From contig JAXHLR010000003.1 in assembly GCA_034521975.1 (NCBI GenBank), positions 124,001 to 188,000 on the forward strand: 64,000 nt of DNA, in the 5' to 3' direction. Positions 44,813 to 53,055 of this stretch are shown here, one piece after another (the first letter of the stretch is position 1; every line of letters begins with the position of its first letter). The DNA comes from Acidimicrobiales bacterium. Its GTDB lineage: Bacteria; Actinomycetota; Acidimicrobiia; Acidimicrobiales; SKKL01. A model generated the notes under the pieces. It did no database searches. It was not told where the DNA came from and saw nothing but the letters and a program-made list of their open reading frames with translations. Both the position numbers and the translations under genes were made by a program.

Positions 44813-46696
44813 TCACCGGAGCCGGCGGCTGGCGGCACGCAGGGTGGCGCCGAAGCCCATGGTCAGCGCGGCGACCATGGCCAGGATGCCGGCGGAGATG
44901 CCGGTGCGGGGCAGCGAGGCGGGAGCCGGTGCCGGGGGCTCCTCGTCGGTGCCCTCGACCACGGTCTCATCCTCGGGAGCTTCCTCTTCGATGCCCCCGA
45001 CCTCACCGTCGTCGCAGGCCTCGAACACGACGTCCTCGTTGACCAGGACGACGCCGTCGGCCCGGACGATGACGCTGGTGGTGCCCTCGATCGTGAGCGG
45101 GAGGGTCTCCTCGCCCTCGAGCGACTGGTCGTAGACGACCGAGCCGTCCACCTCGACGACGAAGTCCGAAGCACCATCGGTGCTCGAGAACGTCACGGAG
45201 CCGTCGGCGTCACAGACGTAGTCGACCGAAGCCGCGGTCACCGGATCGTCCTCCGGGGGCGGGGGCGGCGGGGGGCAATCCTCGGCGGCAGGAAGATCGA
45301 CCTCCTCGCTCCACTCGGCCTCGGTGAGCTCGTAGCCCTCGTCCGCCACGGCGGTCAGAGTGCCGGAGCGTGGACCGTCATAGGTCCCGGGAGCGATCTC
45401 GTCGCCATTGAGGAAGTAGGTCACACCTTCGGTGTCGTCGATCACCAGCGTGCCCTCGACCTCACACGCCTCCGACAGGTTCACAACCGGTGCCACCGGA
45501 GCCGCGTCGTCGCACGGCTCGGCGGCAGGAAGATCGACCTCCTCGCTCCACTCGTCCTCGGTGAGCTCGTAGCCCTCGTCCGCCACGGCGGTCAGAGTGC
45601 CGGAGCGTGGACCGTCATAGGTCCCGGGAGCGATCTCGTCGCCATCGAGGAAGTAGGTCACACCTTCGGTGTCGTCGATCACCAGCGTGCCCTCGACCTC
45701 ACACGCCTCCGACAGGTTCACAACCGGTGCCACCGGAGCCGCGTCGTCGCACGGCTCGACGCCGGCGACGTCGATTTCGTAGCTCCAGCTCTCGTCCTCG
45801 AGCACGAAGCCCTCGTCCGCCACGGCGGTCAGAGTTCCCGAGATCGGCCCGTCATGGGTGCCAGCCTCGATCGGCTCACCGTCGAGCAGGTAGGTGACGC
45901 CCTGCGAGGAGAGGATGTGCACCTGTCCGGGGAGGTCGCATCGGGGCGCATCGCTCACCTGCGGATCGACCGGGGTCGCCTCGGTGCAGTCGATGGCCGC
46001 GGGCAGGACCACCGGGAACGACCACTGCGAATTCGTCAGCTCGTAGCCCGCCTCGGCCTCGGCGGTGAGGGTGCCCGATTCGGGACCGTCGTAGATGCCC
46101 GCCTCGATCGGATCACCGTCGAGCAGGTACTGCACGCCCTCGGTATCGGGGATCTCGAAGGTCCCCTCCACGCCGCACTGCTGGGACGGGGTCACGGTCG
46201 GCTCGACCGGAGCGGTCTCCTGCTTGCAGTCACCGTCCAGGGACACCTCGGTGATGCGGATGTCGTCGCCTCCACTTCCGCTGGCCCACGAGCCGACGGC
46301 GACAGACCGGATCCGCAGGTGGGTCGTGTCGCCAGGCACTGTGAACGAATCACCGAAGGAAGTAACCTCCTCGGTGAACTCGCCCTCGAACGCAGGACTG
46401 GACCAGCCGCTCAGGCTGTTCCAGTTCGTACCGGCGCCGGGATCGGTGGTGTACCTCGGCCGGATGTCGTCGTGGATTCCGGAGGGCTCACCGGGGTTCC
46501 ACGACGAGGTCTCCCAGTCAACGATGTAGTCGCCCGTAGCGGGGTCGCACTCGGCCGAGCCAGTGATCTCTGCATGGTGGGCGAATGCGCTGGGCGCGAA
46601 CGCGATCAGGCTGGCAAGCAGGGCCAGGACGAGCCCGACTCCGCTCAGGATCTTGCTCCGGGGTCGCGTGGACCCAGGGGCGCGGGACGTACTCAT
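44813..46696 (-). CDS. LPxTG-motif surface protein with tandem modules (copy C)
   Basis: A 627-residue sortase substrate. The ATG at 46696 has GGAGG about nine bases upstream. The signal peptide is almost the same as in copy B (AFA|HHAEITG). The N-terminal domain (~40-180) differs from copy B's, then come four ~79-residue modules (two almost identical, APVVNLSEACEVEGTLVIDD...DLPAAE), the PPPPPPP run, and the same C-terminal domain and LPRTG tail (~595) as copy B. Duplication followed by exchange or divergence of the N-terminus fits best. Ligand unknown. Confidence 0.87.
   Translation of the reverse strand: MSTSRAPGSTRPRSKILSGVGLVLALLASLIAFAPSAFAHHAEITGSAECDPATGDYIVDWETSSWNPGEPSGIHDDIRPRYTTDPGAGTNWNSLSGWSSPAFEGEFTEEVTSFGDSFTVPGDTTHLRIRSVAVGSWASGSGGDDIRITEVSLDGDCKQETAPVEPTVTPSQQCGVEGTFEIPDTEGVQYLLDGDPIEAGIYDGPESGTLTAEAEAGYELTNSQWSFPVVLPAAIDCTEATPVDPQVSDAPRCDLPGQVHILSSQGVTYLLDGEPIEAGTHDGPISGTLTAVADEGFVLEDESWSYEIDVAGVEPCDDAAPVAPVVNLSEACEVEGTLVIDDTEGVTYFLDGDEIAPGTYDGPRSGTLTAVADEGYELTEDEWSEEVDLPAAEPCDDAAPVAPVVNLSEACEVEGTLVIDDTEGVTYFLNGDEIAPGTYDGPRSGTLTAVADEGYELTEAEWSEEVDLPAAEDCPPPPPPPEDDPVTAASVDYVCDADGSVTFSSTDGASDFVVEVDGSVVYDQSLEGEETLPLTIEGTTSVIVRADGVVLVNEDVVFEACDDGEVGGIEEEAPEDETVVEGTDEEPPAPAPASLPRTGISAGILAMVAALTMGFGATLRAASRRLR
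45281..45754 (-). repeat. Two tandem 237-bp modules in LPxTG copy C
   Basis: Segments 45281-45517 and 45518-45754 are nearly identical (starting CTCGGCGGCAGGAAGATCG on the plus strand), with only a few base changes. The 237-base period matches that in copy B. Confidence 0.85.
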
Positions 46697-47035
46697 TGAA
46701 CGTGGCCTCCTCTGTTTCGTGGCGTCAGAGGAACCGGTCCGCCTCGGGGGATGCACCGGCTCCTCGAAAGAAGGGGCCGGGTTCGCTCTAGCTCCCCGTG
46801 GGCCTCAGCGACCAGAACTACCGGCCCACGGATCGTCACTTCCCCAATCACCGCTATGTCGTGGCGCGGTGACGTGGCCCTCAGGTAACCACGCTACGTG
46901 GCAGATGTCCAGCGGAACTATGGATATGAGCCGTCCGACCCATCAAGTTTTCACCTTCGGTGGTTGATACGCCGCCCTCCTCGTCGAGGCTGGGCTCACG
47001 CCGCCACCCAACGTGGACCTCACCCACTCCACCCC
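46697..47035 (-). repeat. Upstream region duplicated between LPxTG copies B and C (C side)
   Basis: Near-identical to 44314-44660. It carries a TTGATG box and CATAGT about 18 bases apart on the minus strand (plus 46946-46917 region), a plausible promoter that would give a leader of about 220 bases. Otherwise this 411-base gap before the divergent CorC gene shows no coding frame. Confidence 0.75.
46705..46831 (-). ncRNA. LPxTG leader RNA, copy C (cis-regulatory candidate)
   Basis: First hairpin CCGTGGGCC (46831-46823) with GGCCCACGG (46804-46796), a perfect 9 bp; loop contains TGGTCGC; junction AGAGCGAACCCGGCC. Switch helices: P2 GGGGCCGG (46773-46780, plus) with CCGGCTCC (46756-46763); P3 ACCGGCTCCTC (46755-46765) with GAGGAACCGGT (46728-46738); P4 CAGAGGA (46726-46732) with TCCTCTG (46708-46714) covering the ribosome site. 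Compared with copy B, P3 keeps pairing although several bases differ, which supports a real structure. Confidence 0.65.
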
Positions 47036-47107
47036 TCCCCGCCCATATCGTGAGCCGCCAGGCCGGGCAGCGACCGCCACCACCGACCGGCCGGAAAGGA
47101 ACGACCC

Positions 47108-48415
47108 GTGAACGGCTACTGGCTCCAGCTCGGCCTGGTCGGGGTGCTCGTGCTCGTCAACGCGGTGTTCGCCGGATCCGAGCTGGCCCTCGTGTCGCTG
47201 CGCGAAGGCCAGCTGCAGCGCCTGGAGACCAGCTCGGCCCGGGGCGCGGCCCTGGCCCGACTGGCGCGGGACCCCAACCGGTTCCTGGCCACGATCCAGA
47301 TCGGCATCACCCTCGCCGGCTTCCTCGCCTCGGCCTCGGCCGCGGTTGCCCTCGCAGCACCCATCGAGGACCTGCTCGGTCCCCTCGGCGATGTGGCGCG
47401 TCCCACCTCGATCGTGGTCGTGACGGTCATCCTCTCCTACGCCACCCTCGTGGTCGGCGAGCTCGCCCCCAAGCGCCTCGCCATGCAGCGGGCCGAGCGG
47501 TGGGGCCTGCTCGTGGCCCGGCCCCTCGCCGGGCTCGCCAAGCTGACCCGACCGGTCATCTGGCTGCTGTCGCACTCGACCAACCTCGTCGTCCGCGTCC
47601 TCGGCGGCGACCCCCACAGCGAGCGCGAGGAGATCACCGAGGCGGAGCTGCGCGACCTGGTGGCGTCGCAGGTGGACTTCTCGCCCCAGCACCGCCGGAT
47701 CATCTCCGGGGCCTTCGAGATCGCCGACCGCAGACTGGCCGAGATCCTCAAGCCCCGCACCGAGGTGTTCGTCCTCGACGCCGACGCGCCGTGCCGCGAC
47801 GCGCTCGGTGCGCTCGCCGCGTCCGGGCACGCACGCGCCCCGGTCGGCCGCGGCGGCGCGCTCGACGAGGTCACCGGCATCGTCCACATCCGCGACCTGC
47901 TCGTCGACGACGACCGCAGCGTCGAATCGGTCGCCTACACCCCGCTCGCCCTGCCTGAATCGGCCCTCGCCCTCGACGCGCTGCGCGAGATGCAGCAACG
48001 CCACCTCCAGATGGCGATCGTGATCAACGAGCACGGCGGCACCGAGGGCATCGTCACCGTCGAGGACCTCGTCGAAGAGCTCGTCGGCGAGATCTACGAC
48101 GAGACCGACCGCGACGTGCTCTCGGTGCGTCGCCGGCCCGGTGGGGTGGTGGTGGTGCCCGGCCGCTTCCCGATCCACGACCTCGGCGACCTGGGGATCG
48201 ACGTGCCCGACGGCGACTACACCACCGTGGCGGGGCTCGTCCTCGCCCACCTCCAGCGCCTGCCGGACCAACCCGGCGACACGGTGGAGATCGGCAACTG
48301 GCGCTTCGAGGTGACCCGCGTTGGCGCCCGTGCGATCACCGAGATCGCCATCACCGCCACCGACACGTCGCCGCCCGACGCACCCGAGCGGCCCGAAAGA
48401 CCCGAGCCCGGCTGA
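47108..48415 (+). CDS. CNNM/CorC-HlyC family transporter
   Basis: A 435-residue membrane protein: an N-terminal CNNM domain of about four helices (LVLVNAVFAGSELALVSLREGQL, ATIQIGITLAGFLASASAAVAL, SIVVVTVILSYATLVVGELAPKRLAM), a CBS pair (~200-330; INEHGGTEGIVTVEDLVEELVGEI) and a C-terminal CorC/HlyC domain (RFPIHDLGDLGIDVPDGDYTTVAGLVLAHLQRLP). CNNM/CorC proteins export Mg2+ or related ions in some species. Start is a GTG with AAAGGA upstream. It is divergent from the duplicated LPxTG region. Confidence 0.9.
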   Translation: MNGYWLQLGLVGVLVLVNAVFAGSELALVSLREGQLQRLETSSARGAALARLARDPNRFLATIQIGITLAGFLASASAAVALAAPIEDLLGPLGDVARPTSIVVVTVILSYATLVVGELAPKRLAMQRAERWGLLVARPLAGLAKLTRPVIWLLSHSTNLVVRVLGGDPHSEREEITEAELRDLVASQVDFSPQHRRIISGAFEIADRRLAEILKPRTEVFVLDADAPCRDALGALAASGHARAPVGRGGALDEVTGIVHIRDLLVDDDRSVESVAYTPLALPESALALDALREMQQRHLQMAIVINEHGGTEGIVTVEDLVEELVGEIYDETDRDVLSVRRRPGGVVVVPGRFPIHDLGDLGIDVPDGDYTTVAGLVLAHLQRLPDQPGDTVEIGNWRFEVTRVGARAITEIAITATDTSPPDAPERPERPEPG

Positions 48416-48427
48416 CAGCAGCCGGGC

Positions 48428-49762
48428 TCAGAGCGCCTCGGGGCGGGGGAGCTTCACCGCTCGGGCCTCGTCGGCGTACACCAGACGCTCGTCGACGCTC
48501 ACCAGCGACGTGTCCTCCACCTCGTCGACGCCCGGGATCACGAGCGCGGGCCGTTCGTCGACCGTCGGCGACCACAGCTCCTGGGTGACCACCCGGGCAA
48601 GGCGGTCTGCGCCCTCGACGAGATCGGCCTCGGAGACGGTGGCGAAGGAGAGGCGCATGCTCGAGCCCAGCTCGCGCTCGACCGCGAACGCACCGCCGGG
48701 GACGAACGCCACGTTCTCCGCCAACGCCGGGGCCAGCAGGGTGCGCGTGTCGACCCCAGCGCCTTCGGGCAACGTGGCCCAGAGGAACATGCCCCCCTCG
48801 GCAGGAGCACAGTCGATGGTGTCACCCCACCGGCCGACCAGCGCACCGTGCAGAGTCGCCGCCCGCTGGTGGTAGATCGCGGCGACGTGGTCGATGTGGG
48901 CGACGAACCACCCCGGTGTGGTCACCAGCTCGGCGACGATGGCCTGCCCGACGCTCGAGGTGTGCAGGTCGAGGGCCTGCTTGGCCTTGGACAGCACCGG
49001 GGCCAGCGTGGGAGGAGCGATCAGCCAACCCACCCGCAGACCAGGAGCGATCGTCTTGGAGAACGATCCGATCGACACGACCCGGTCGGTGAACGCGCCC
49101 AACGGCGGAGGGGCCGAACCGGCGAAGCTCAGCTCGTCGTAGGGGTCGTCCTCGACGAGGACGAAGCCATGGTGCTCGGCCAGCTCGCCCAGCGCGCGGC
49201 GCCGTTCGGCGGACAGCGTCGTCCCGGTGGGGTTCTGGAACGTGGGCACGGTGTAGACGAACTGCGGTGCCATGCCGTTGGCGAGCCGATAGGCGAGATG
49301 GTCCACATCGAGCCCCCCGGCGTCGACGGGGATGCCCGCGAGCTCGAGCTCGGCACCGCAGAACGCCTGGAGCGCACCGATGTAGCCGGGATCGTCGACC
49401 GCCACCAGATCGCCGGCATCGGCGAGCACGCGGGCGACCAGGTCGAGTGCCTGCTGCGAACCGGCGGTGACGATCACCTGGTTGGCGTCGGTCGGGTAAC
49501 CGGTCCGGCGGGTGTGGCGCTCGGCGATCCACTCTCGCAACCGATCGTCGCCCTCGGTCGGGCCGTACTGGAACCGGCCAGGGTCGAGCGCGACCGTGGC
49601 CGAGGCCCGGGCGATCGCCTCGGTGGGAAACAGATCGGGGTCGGGAAGCCCGCCCGCGAGAGAGATGATCTCCGATCCCTGGGTGAGACGCAGCAGCTCG
49701 CGAATCTCCGACGACGCGATCATGCGGCTGCGGCGGGAGCCATTCAGGTCGGTGAGGGACAC
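48428..49762 (-). CDS. PLP-dependent aminotransferase (2-aminoadipate/class I-II type)
   Basis: A 444-residue fold-type I aminotransferase without an N-terminal GntR domain. A GTG at 49762 (VSLTDLNGSRRSRM) with GAGGAGGG upstream is preferred to a much longer frame. Core: ISLAGGLPDPDLFP, TAGSQQALDLVARVL, YTVPTFQNPTGTTLS, VLVEDDPYDELSF (Asp/Tyr cofactor site) and SIGSFSKTIAPGLRVGW with the PLP lysine. This resembles LysN or kynurenine/2-aminoadipate aminotransferases; the substrate cannot be set. The C-terminus has an extra hydrophilic tail. It has an unusual 300-base leader. Confidence 0.88.
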   Translation of the reverse strand: MSLTDLNGSRRSRMIASSEIRELLRLTQGSEIISLAGGLPDPDLFPTEAIARASATVALDPGRFQYGPTEGDDRLREWIAERHTRRTGYPTDANQVIVTAGSQQALDLVARVLADAGDLVAVDDPGYIGALQAFCGAELELAGIPVDAGGLDVDHLAYRLANGMAPQFVYTVPTFQNPTGTTLSAERRRALGELAEHHGFVLVEDDPYDELSFAGSAPPPLGAFTDRVVSIGSFSKTIAPGLRVGWLIAPPTLAPVLSKAKQALDLHTSSVGQAIVAELVTTPGWFVAHIDHVAAIYHQRAATLHGALVGRWGDTIDCAPAEGGMFLWATLPEGAGVDTRTLLAPALAENVAFVPGGAFAVERELGSSMRLSFATVSEADLVEGADRLARVVTQELWSPTVDERPALVIPGVDEVEDTSLVSVDERLVYADEARAVKLPRPEAL

Positions 49763-50062
49763 AGCAACCCTCCTCGCACTCGAAAAAGAGCCAAGCGGCC
49801 AACGACTGCGGTGCCCGATTGGCTGGTGGTTGTGACCTGGGTCGGCGTCGCCCCAGTCAGGCTGAGGACGGGAGGCCGAATGCGGTTGCGGCCCGGCACT
49901 GACGGTGCCGGGCAAATGCCCGATCGGGCAGCTCCGCCAGCAACTGGGGGAGCATGGTGACTGGACGGGGACCCTGACGACAGAGGATCCGGTTCGGAAG
50001 GTACGGCTCAGAGCCCCCAGCCGGGAGTCTCCTGCACCCAAGACCCTATCAGTCGGGGGGAC
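49763..50062 (-). ncRNA. Long 5' leader of the aminotransferase with attenuator-like end
   Basis: Near the gene, GCCAA or AGCCAA copies on the plus strand at 49798-49802 and 49789-49794 both pair with TTGGC(T) at 49819-49824, so two hairpins compete; one is followed on the minus strand by five T (49787-49783), an intrinsic-terminator layout. Further upstream a 9-bp hairpin (49891-49899 with 49905-49913) and a 32-codon frame starting MLPQLLAELPDR (minus strand) are seen. No known riboswitch core is recognised in this 300-base gap. Confidence 0.4.
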
Positions 50063-52540
50063 CTAGGCAAGGGTCAGGGTGCCACCGTCGACATCGACCT
50101 TGACGGTGTCGCCGTCGTTGAACCGGCCCTCGAGCAACGCCATGGCCAGACGGTCGCCCAGCTCACGCTGGATGACCCGCTTGAGCGGTCGGGCACCGAA
50201 GGCCGGGTCGTAGCCCTCGCGGGCGATGAGACCGGCGGCCGCGGGGGTGACCTCGAGCTCGATGCGGCGCTCGGCGAGGCGCTTGCGCAACCGCTCGAGC
50301 TGGATCTCGACGATGTGGCCCAGGTCGTCCTCGGTGAGCTCGCGGAACCGCACGATGTCGTCGACCCGGTTGATGAACTCGGGCTTGAAGAAGTCGCGGG
50401 GATCGCCGGGCAGGTTGGACGTCATGATCAGCACGACGTTGGAGAAGTCGACCGTGCGACCCTGACCGTCGGTGAGGCGACCGTCGTCGAGCAGCTGCAA
50501 CAACACGTTGAACACGTCGGAGTGGGCCTTCTCGATCTCGTCGAGCAGCACCACCGCATAGGGCCGGCGCCGCACCACCTCGGTGAGCTGGCCGCCCTCG
50601 TCGTAGCCGACGTAGCCGGGGGGCGCCCCGATGAGGCGGCTCACCGAGTGCTTCTCCATGTACTCGGACATGTCGATGCGGACCATCGCCCGCTCGTCGT
50701 CGAAGAGGAAGTCGGCCAGGCTGCGGGCCAGCTCGGTCTTGCCGACACCGGTGGGGCCGAGGAACAGGAACGACCCGATGGGCCGGTCGGGGTCGGAGAT
50801 GCCGGCGCGACTGCGGCGGATCGCGTTGGCCACCAGGTGCACGGCGTCGTCCTGGCCGACGACCCGCTGCTGCAGCACCTCCTCGAGGCGCACCAGCTTG
50901 GCGAGCTCGCCCTCCATCAGCCGGGTGACGGGGACGCCGGTCCAGTTGCTGACGACCTCGGCGATGTCCTCCTCGTCGACCTCCTCCTTGAGCATCTTCT
51001 GCTCGGTCTGCAGTGCGGTGAGCGCGGCGGTGGCCTCCTCGACCTGGCGCTCGAGCTCGGGGAGCTGGCCGTAGCGGATCTCGGCCGCCTTCTCGAGGTC
51101 GGACTCGCGCTCGACCTCGGAGCGCCGGGACTCGAGCTGCTCCTTGAGGTCGCGGATGCGGTCGATGGCGTCCTTCTCGGACTGCCAGTGGGCCACCATG
51201 CCCGACTTCTGCTCGCGCAGGTCGGCCAGCTCGGCATCGAGCGATGCCAGCCGCTCGGCCGAGGCCTCGTCGGTCTCCTTCGCGAGGGCGACCCGCTCGA
51301 TCTCGAGCTGGCGGATGCGACGGTCGACGACGTCGATCTCGGTGGGCATCGAGTCGATCTCGATGCGCAGCTTGGAGGCGGACTCGTCGACGAGGTCGAT
51401 GGCCTTGTCGGGTAGGAAGCGCCCGGTGAGGTAGCGGTCGGAGAGCACACCGGCGGCCACGAGCGCCGCGTCCTGGATGCGAACGCCGTGGTGGACCTCG
51501 TAGCGCTCCTTGAGGCCACGGAGGATGGCGATGGTGGCCTCGACCGACGGCTCGCCGACGAACACCTGCTGGAAGCGGCGCTCGAGCGCGGCGTCCTTCT
51601 CGATGTGCTTGCGGAACTCGTCGAGGGTGGTGGCACCGATCATGCGCAGCTCGCCGCGGGCCAGCATGGGCTTGATCATGTTGCCGGCGTCCATGGCACC
51701 TTCGGCCGCGCCGGCACCGACGATGGTGTGCAGCTCGTCGATGAAGGTGATGACCTGGCCGTCGGCGTCGGCGATCTCCTTGAGCACCGCCTTGAGCCGC
51801 TCCTCGAACTCGCCGCGGTACTTGGCGCCGGCGACCATCGACGACAGGTCGAGCGACACCAGCTGCTTGTTCTTCAGGCTCTCGGGGACGTCGCCCTCGA
51901 CGATGCGGCCGGCCAGACCCTCGACGATGGCGGTCTTGCCGACACCGGGCTCGCCGATGAGCACGGGGTTGTTCTTGGTGCGCCGCGACAGCACCTGGAT
52001 GGTGCGGCGGATCTCCTCGTCGCGGCCGATGACGGGGTCGAGCTTGCCCTGGCGGGCCAGCTCGGTGAGGTCGCGCCCGTACTTCTCGAGCGCCTGGTAC
52101 TGGTCCTCGGGGTTCTGGGAGGTGACCTGGTGGCTGCCGCGGACGTCGCGCAGCGCGCCGAGCAGCTCCTCGCGGGACACCTCGATGCGGTCGGCCAGCG
52201 CCAACAGGAGGTGCTCGGTGGAGATGTACTCGTCGCCGAGCTCGCTGCGAGCCTGGTCGGCGACGGTGAGCACCTCGTTGAACGTGCGCGAGATGCGGGC
52301 CTCGCTGCCGTAGGCCTTGGGGAGCTTGGCCACCGCATCGTTGGCCTGGTTGCGCACCGACAGCGGGGCCTTGCCCACCTTGGACAGGATGGGCATGACC
52401 ACCCCTTCCTCCTGCTGCAGCAGCGCGACCAGCAGATGCTCGGGGGTGACCTCGGGGTTGGAGTTGGAGCGGGCGGCATTGATGGCGGCGTTGACCGCCT
52501 CCTGGGTCTTGAGCGTCCAACGGTTGGGATCGAGTGACAT
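50063..52540 (-). CDS. clpB: ATP-dependent chaperone ClpB
   Basis: An 825-residue Hsp104-type disaggregase working with DnaK. N-domain ~1-145, first AAA+ domain with Walker [14 protein letters not shown] and Walker [10 protein letters not shown], a coiled-coil middle domain (~400-525) and second AAA+ with [12 protein letters not shown] and [11 protein letters not shown]. Between IMTSNLP and FFKPEFINR only nine residues are present, against about 20-30 in better known ClpBs. The gene lies downstream of the hspR operon, with a 71-base gap containing a GTTGTCAAC box, so HspR control is plausible. Confidence 0.95.
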   Translation of the reverse strand: MSLDPNRWTLKTQEAVNAAINAARSNSNPEVTPEHLLVALLQQEEGVVMPILSKVGKAPLSVRNQANDAVAKLPKAYGSEARISRTFNEVLTVADQARSELGDEYISTEHLLLALADRIEVSREELLGALRDVRGSHQVTSQNPEDQYQALEKYGRDLTELARQGKLDPVIGRDEEIRRTIQVLSRRTKNNPVLIGEPGVGKTAIVEGLAGRIVEGDVPESLKNKQLVSLDLSSMVAGAKYRGEFEERLKAVLKEIADADGQVITFIDELHTIVGAGAAEGAMDAGNMIKPMLARGELRMIGATTLDEFRKHIEKDAALERRFQQVFVGEPSVEATIAILRGLKERYEVHHGVRIQDAALVAAGVLSDRYLTGRFLPDKAIDLVDESASKLRIEIDSMPTEIDVVDRRIRQLEIERVALAKETDEASAERLASLDAELADLREQKSGMVAHWQSEKDAIDRIRDLKEQLESRRSEVERESDLEKAAEIRYGQLPELERQVEEATAALTALQTEQKMLKEEVDEEDIAEVVSNWTGVPVTRLMEGELAKLVRLEEVLQQRVVGQDDAVHLVANAIRRSRAGISDPDRPIGSFLFLGPTGVGKTELARSLADFLFDDERAMVRIDMSEYMEKHSVSRLIGAPPGYVGYDEGGQLTEVVRRRPYAVVLLDEIEKAHSDVFNVLLQLLDDGRLTDGQGRTVDFSNVVLIMTSNLPGDPRDFFKPEFINRVDDIVRFRELTEDDLGHIVEIQLERLRKRLAERRIELEVTPAAAGLIAREGYDPAFGARPLKRVIQRELGDRLAMALLEGRFNDGDTVKVDVDGGTLTLA

Positions 52541-52583
52541 GTCCTCAGCCTATCTGCGAGGCGAACAAAAACCTATCAATGAT

Positions 52584-52592
52584 GTTGTCAAC
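52584..52592. promoter_or_regulatory. GTTGTCAAC box upstream of clpB
   Basis: A 9-base near-palindrome, 44 bases before clpB. The same type of site (GTTGACAAC) precedes dnaK at 56737-56745. The classical HAIR sequence (CTTGAGT-N7-ACTCAAG) is not seen at either gene, so this could be a local HspR box. It may also be the -35 element (TTGACA on the minus strand). Confidence 0.3.
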
Positions 52593-52611
52593 TTTGGACC
52601 ATCTCCCCTGG

Positions 52612-53049
52612 TCAGCGGCCTGGCCCGCGGCGTCGACGAGCCGCCCGCCCCTTGTCGTAGAGCACGACCGCCTGGTTCACCGGAACCAGGTCGCGCCGGT
52701 ACTGGCGGTGGGCGGCGGCGATGGCGTCCTCGGCCTCACGGCGGACCCGGTCGAGCTCGTCTCGCAACCCGGCGACCTCGGCCTCCATCTCCAGCACCCG
52801 CTTGACCCCCGCCAGGTTGAGGCCCTCGTTGGTGAGGTCCTGGATGCGGCGCAACATGGCGACGTCGTCGTCGCTGTAGCGGCGACTCCCGCCACCGGTG
52901 CGGGCCGGCTCGACCAGACCCTTGCGCTCGTAGATGCGCAGGGTCTGGGGGTGGACCCCGGCGAGCTCGGCCGCGACCGAGATGACATACACGGCGTGAT
53001 CGCGGGCCACACGAGAGCGGCGAGCCGGATCGTCAGCACGCGACGCCAT
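52612..53049 (-). CDS. hspR: Heat-shock repressor HspR (MerR family)
   Basis: A 145-residue MerR-type regulator: HTH YVISVAAELAGVHPQTLRIYERKGLVEPARTGGGSRRYSDDDVAMLRRIQDLTNEG is the family signature, then a coiled coil. It is the last gene of dnaK-grpE-dnaJ-hspR, seven bases after dnaJ, the standard actinobacterial layout in which HspR with DnaK represses its own operon and clpB. Length is normal; the basic tail (RAARRRRGPGR) is longer than usual. Confidence 0.94.
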   Translation of the reverse strand: MASRADDPARRSRVARDHAVYVISVAAELAGVHPQTLRIYERKGLVEPARTGGGSRRYSDDDVAMLRRIQDLTNEGLNLAGVKRVLEMEAEVAGLRDELDRVRREAEDAIAAAHRQYRRDLVPVNQAVVLYDKGRAARRRRGPGR

Positions 53050-53055
53050 TGGTCG

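Noticed and set aside
43325-45754. CRISPR-like array
   Set aside because: Repeats are 237 bases, directly adjacent without spacers and in frame inside genes; they are protein modules.
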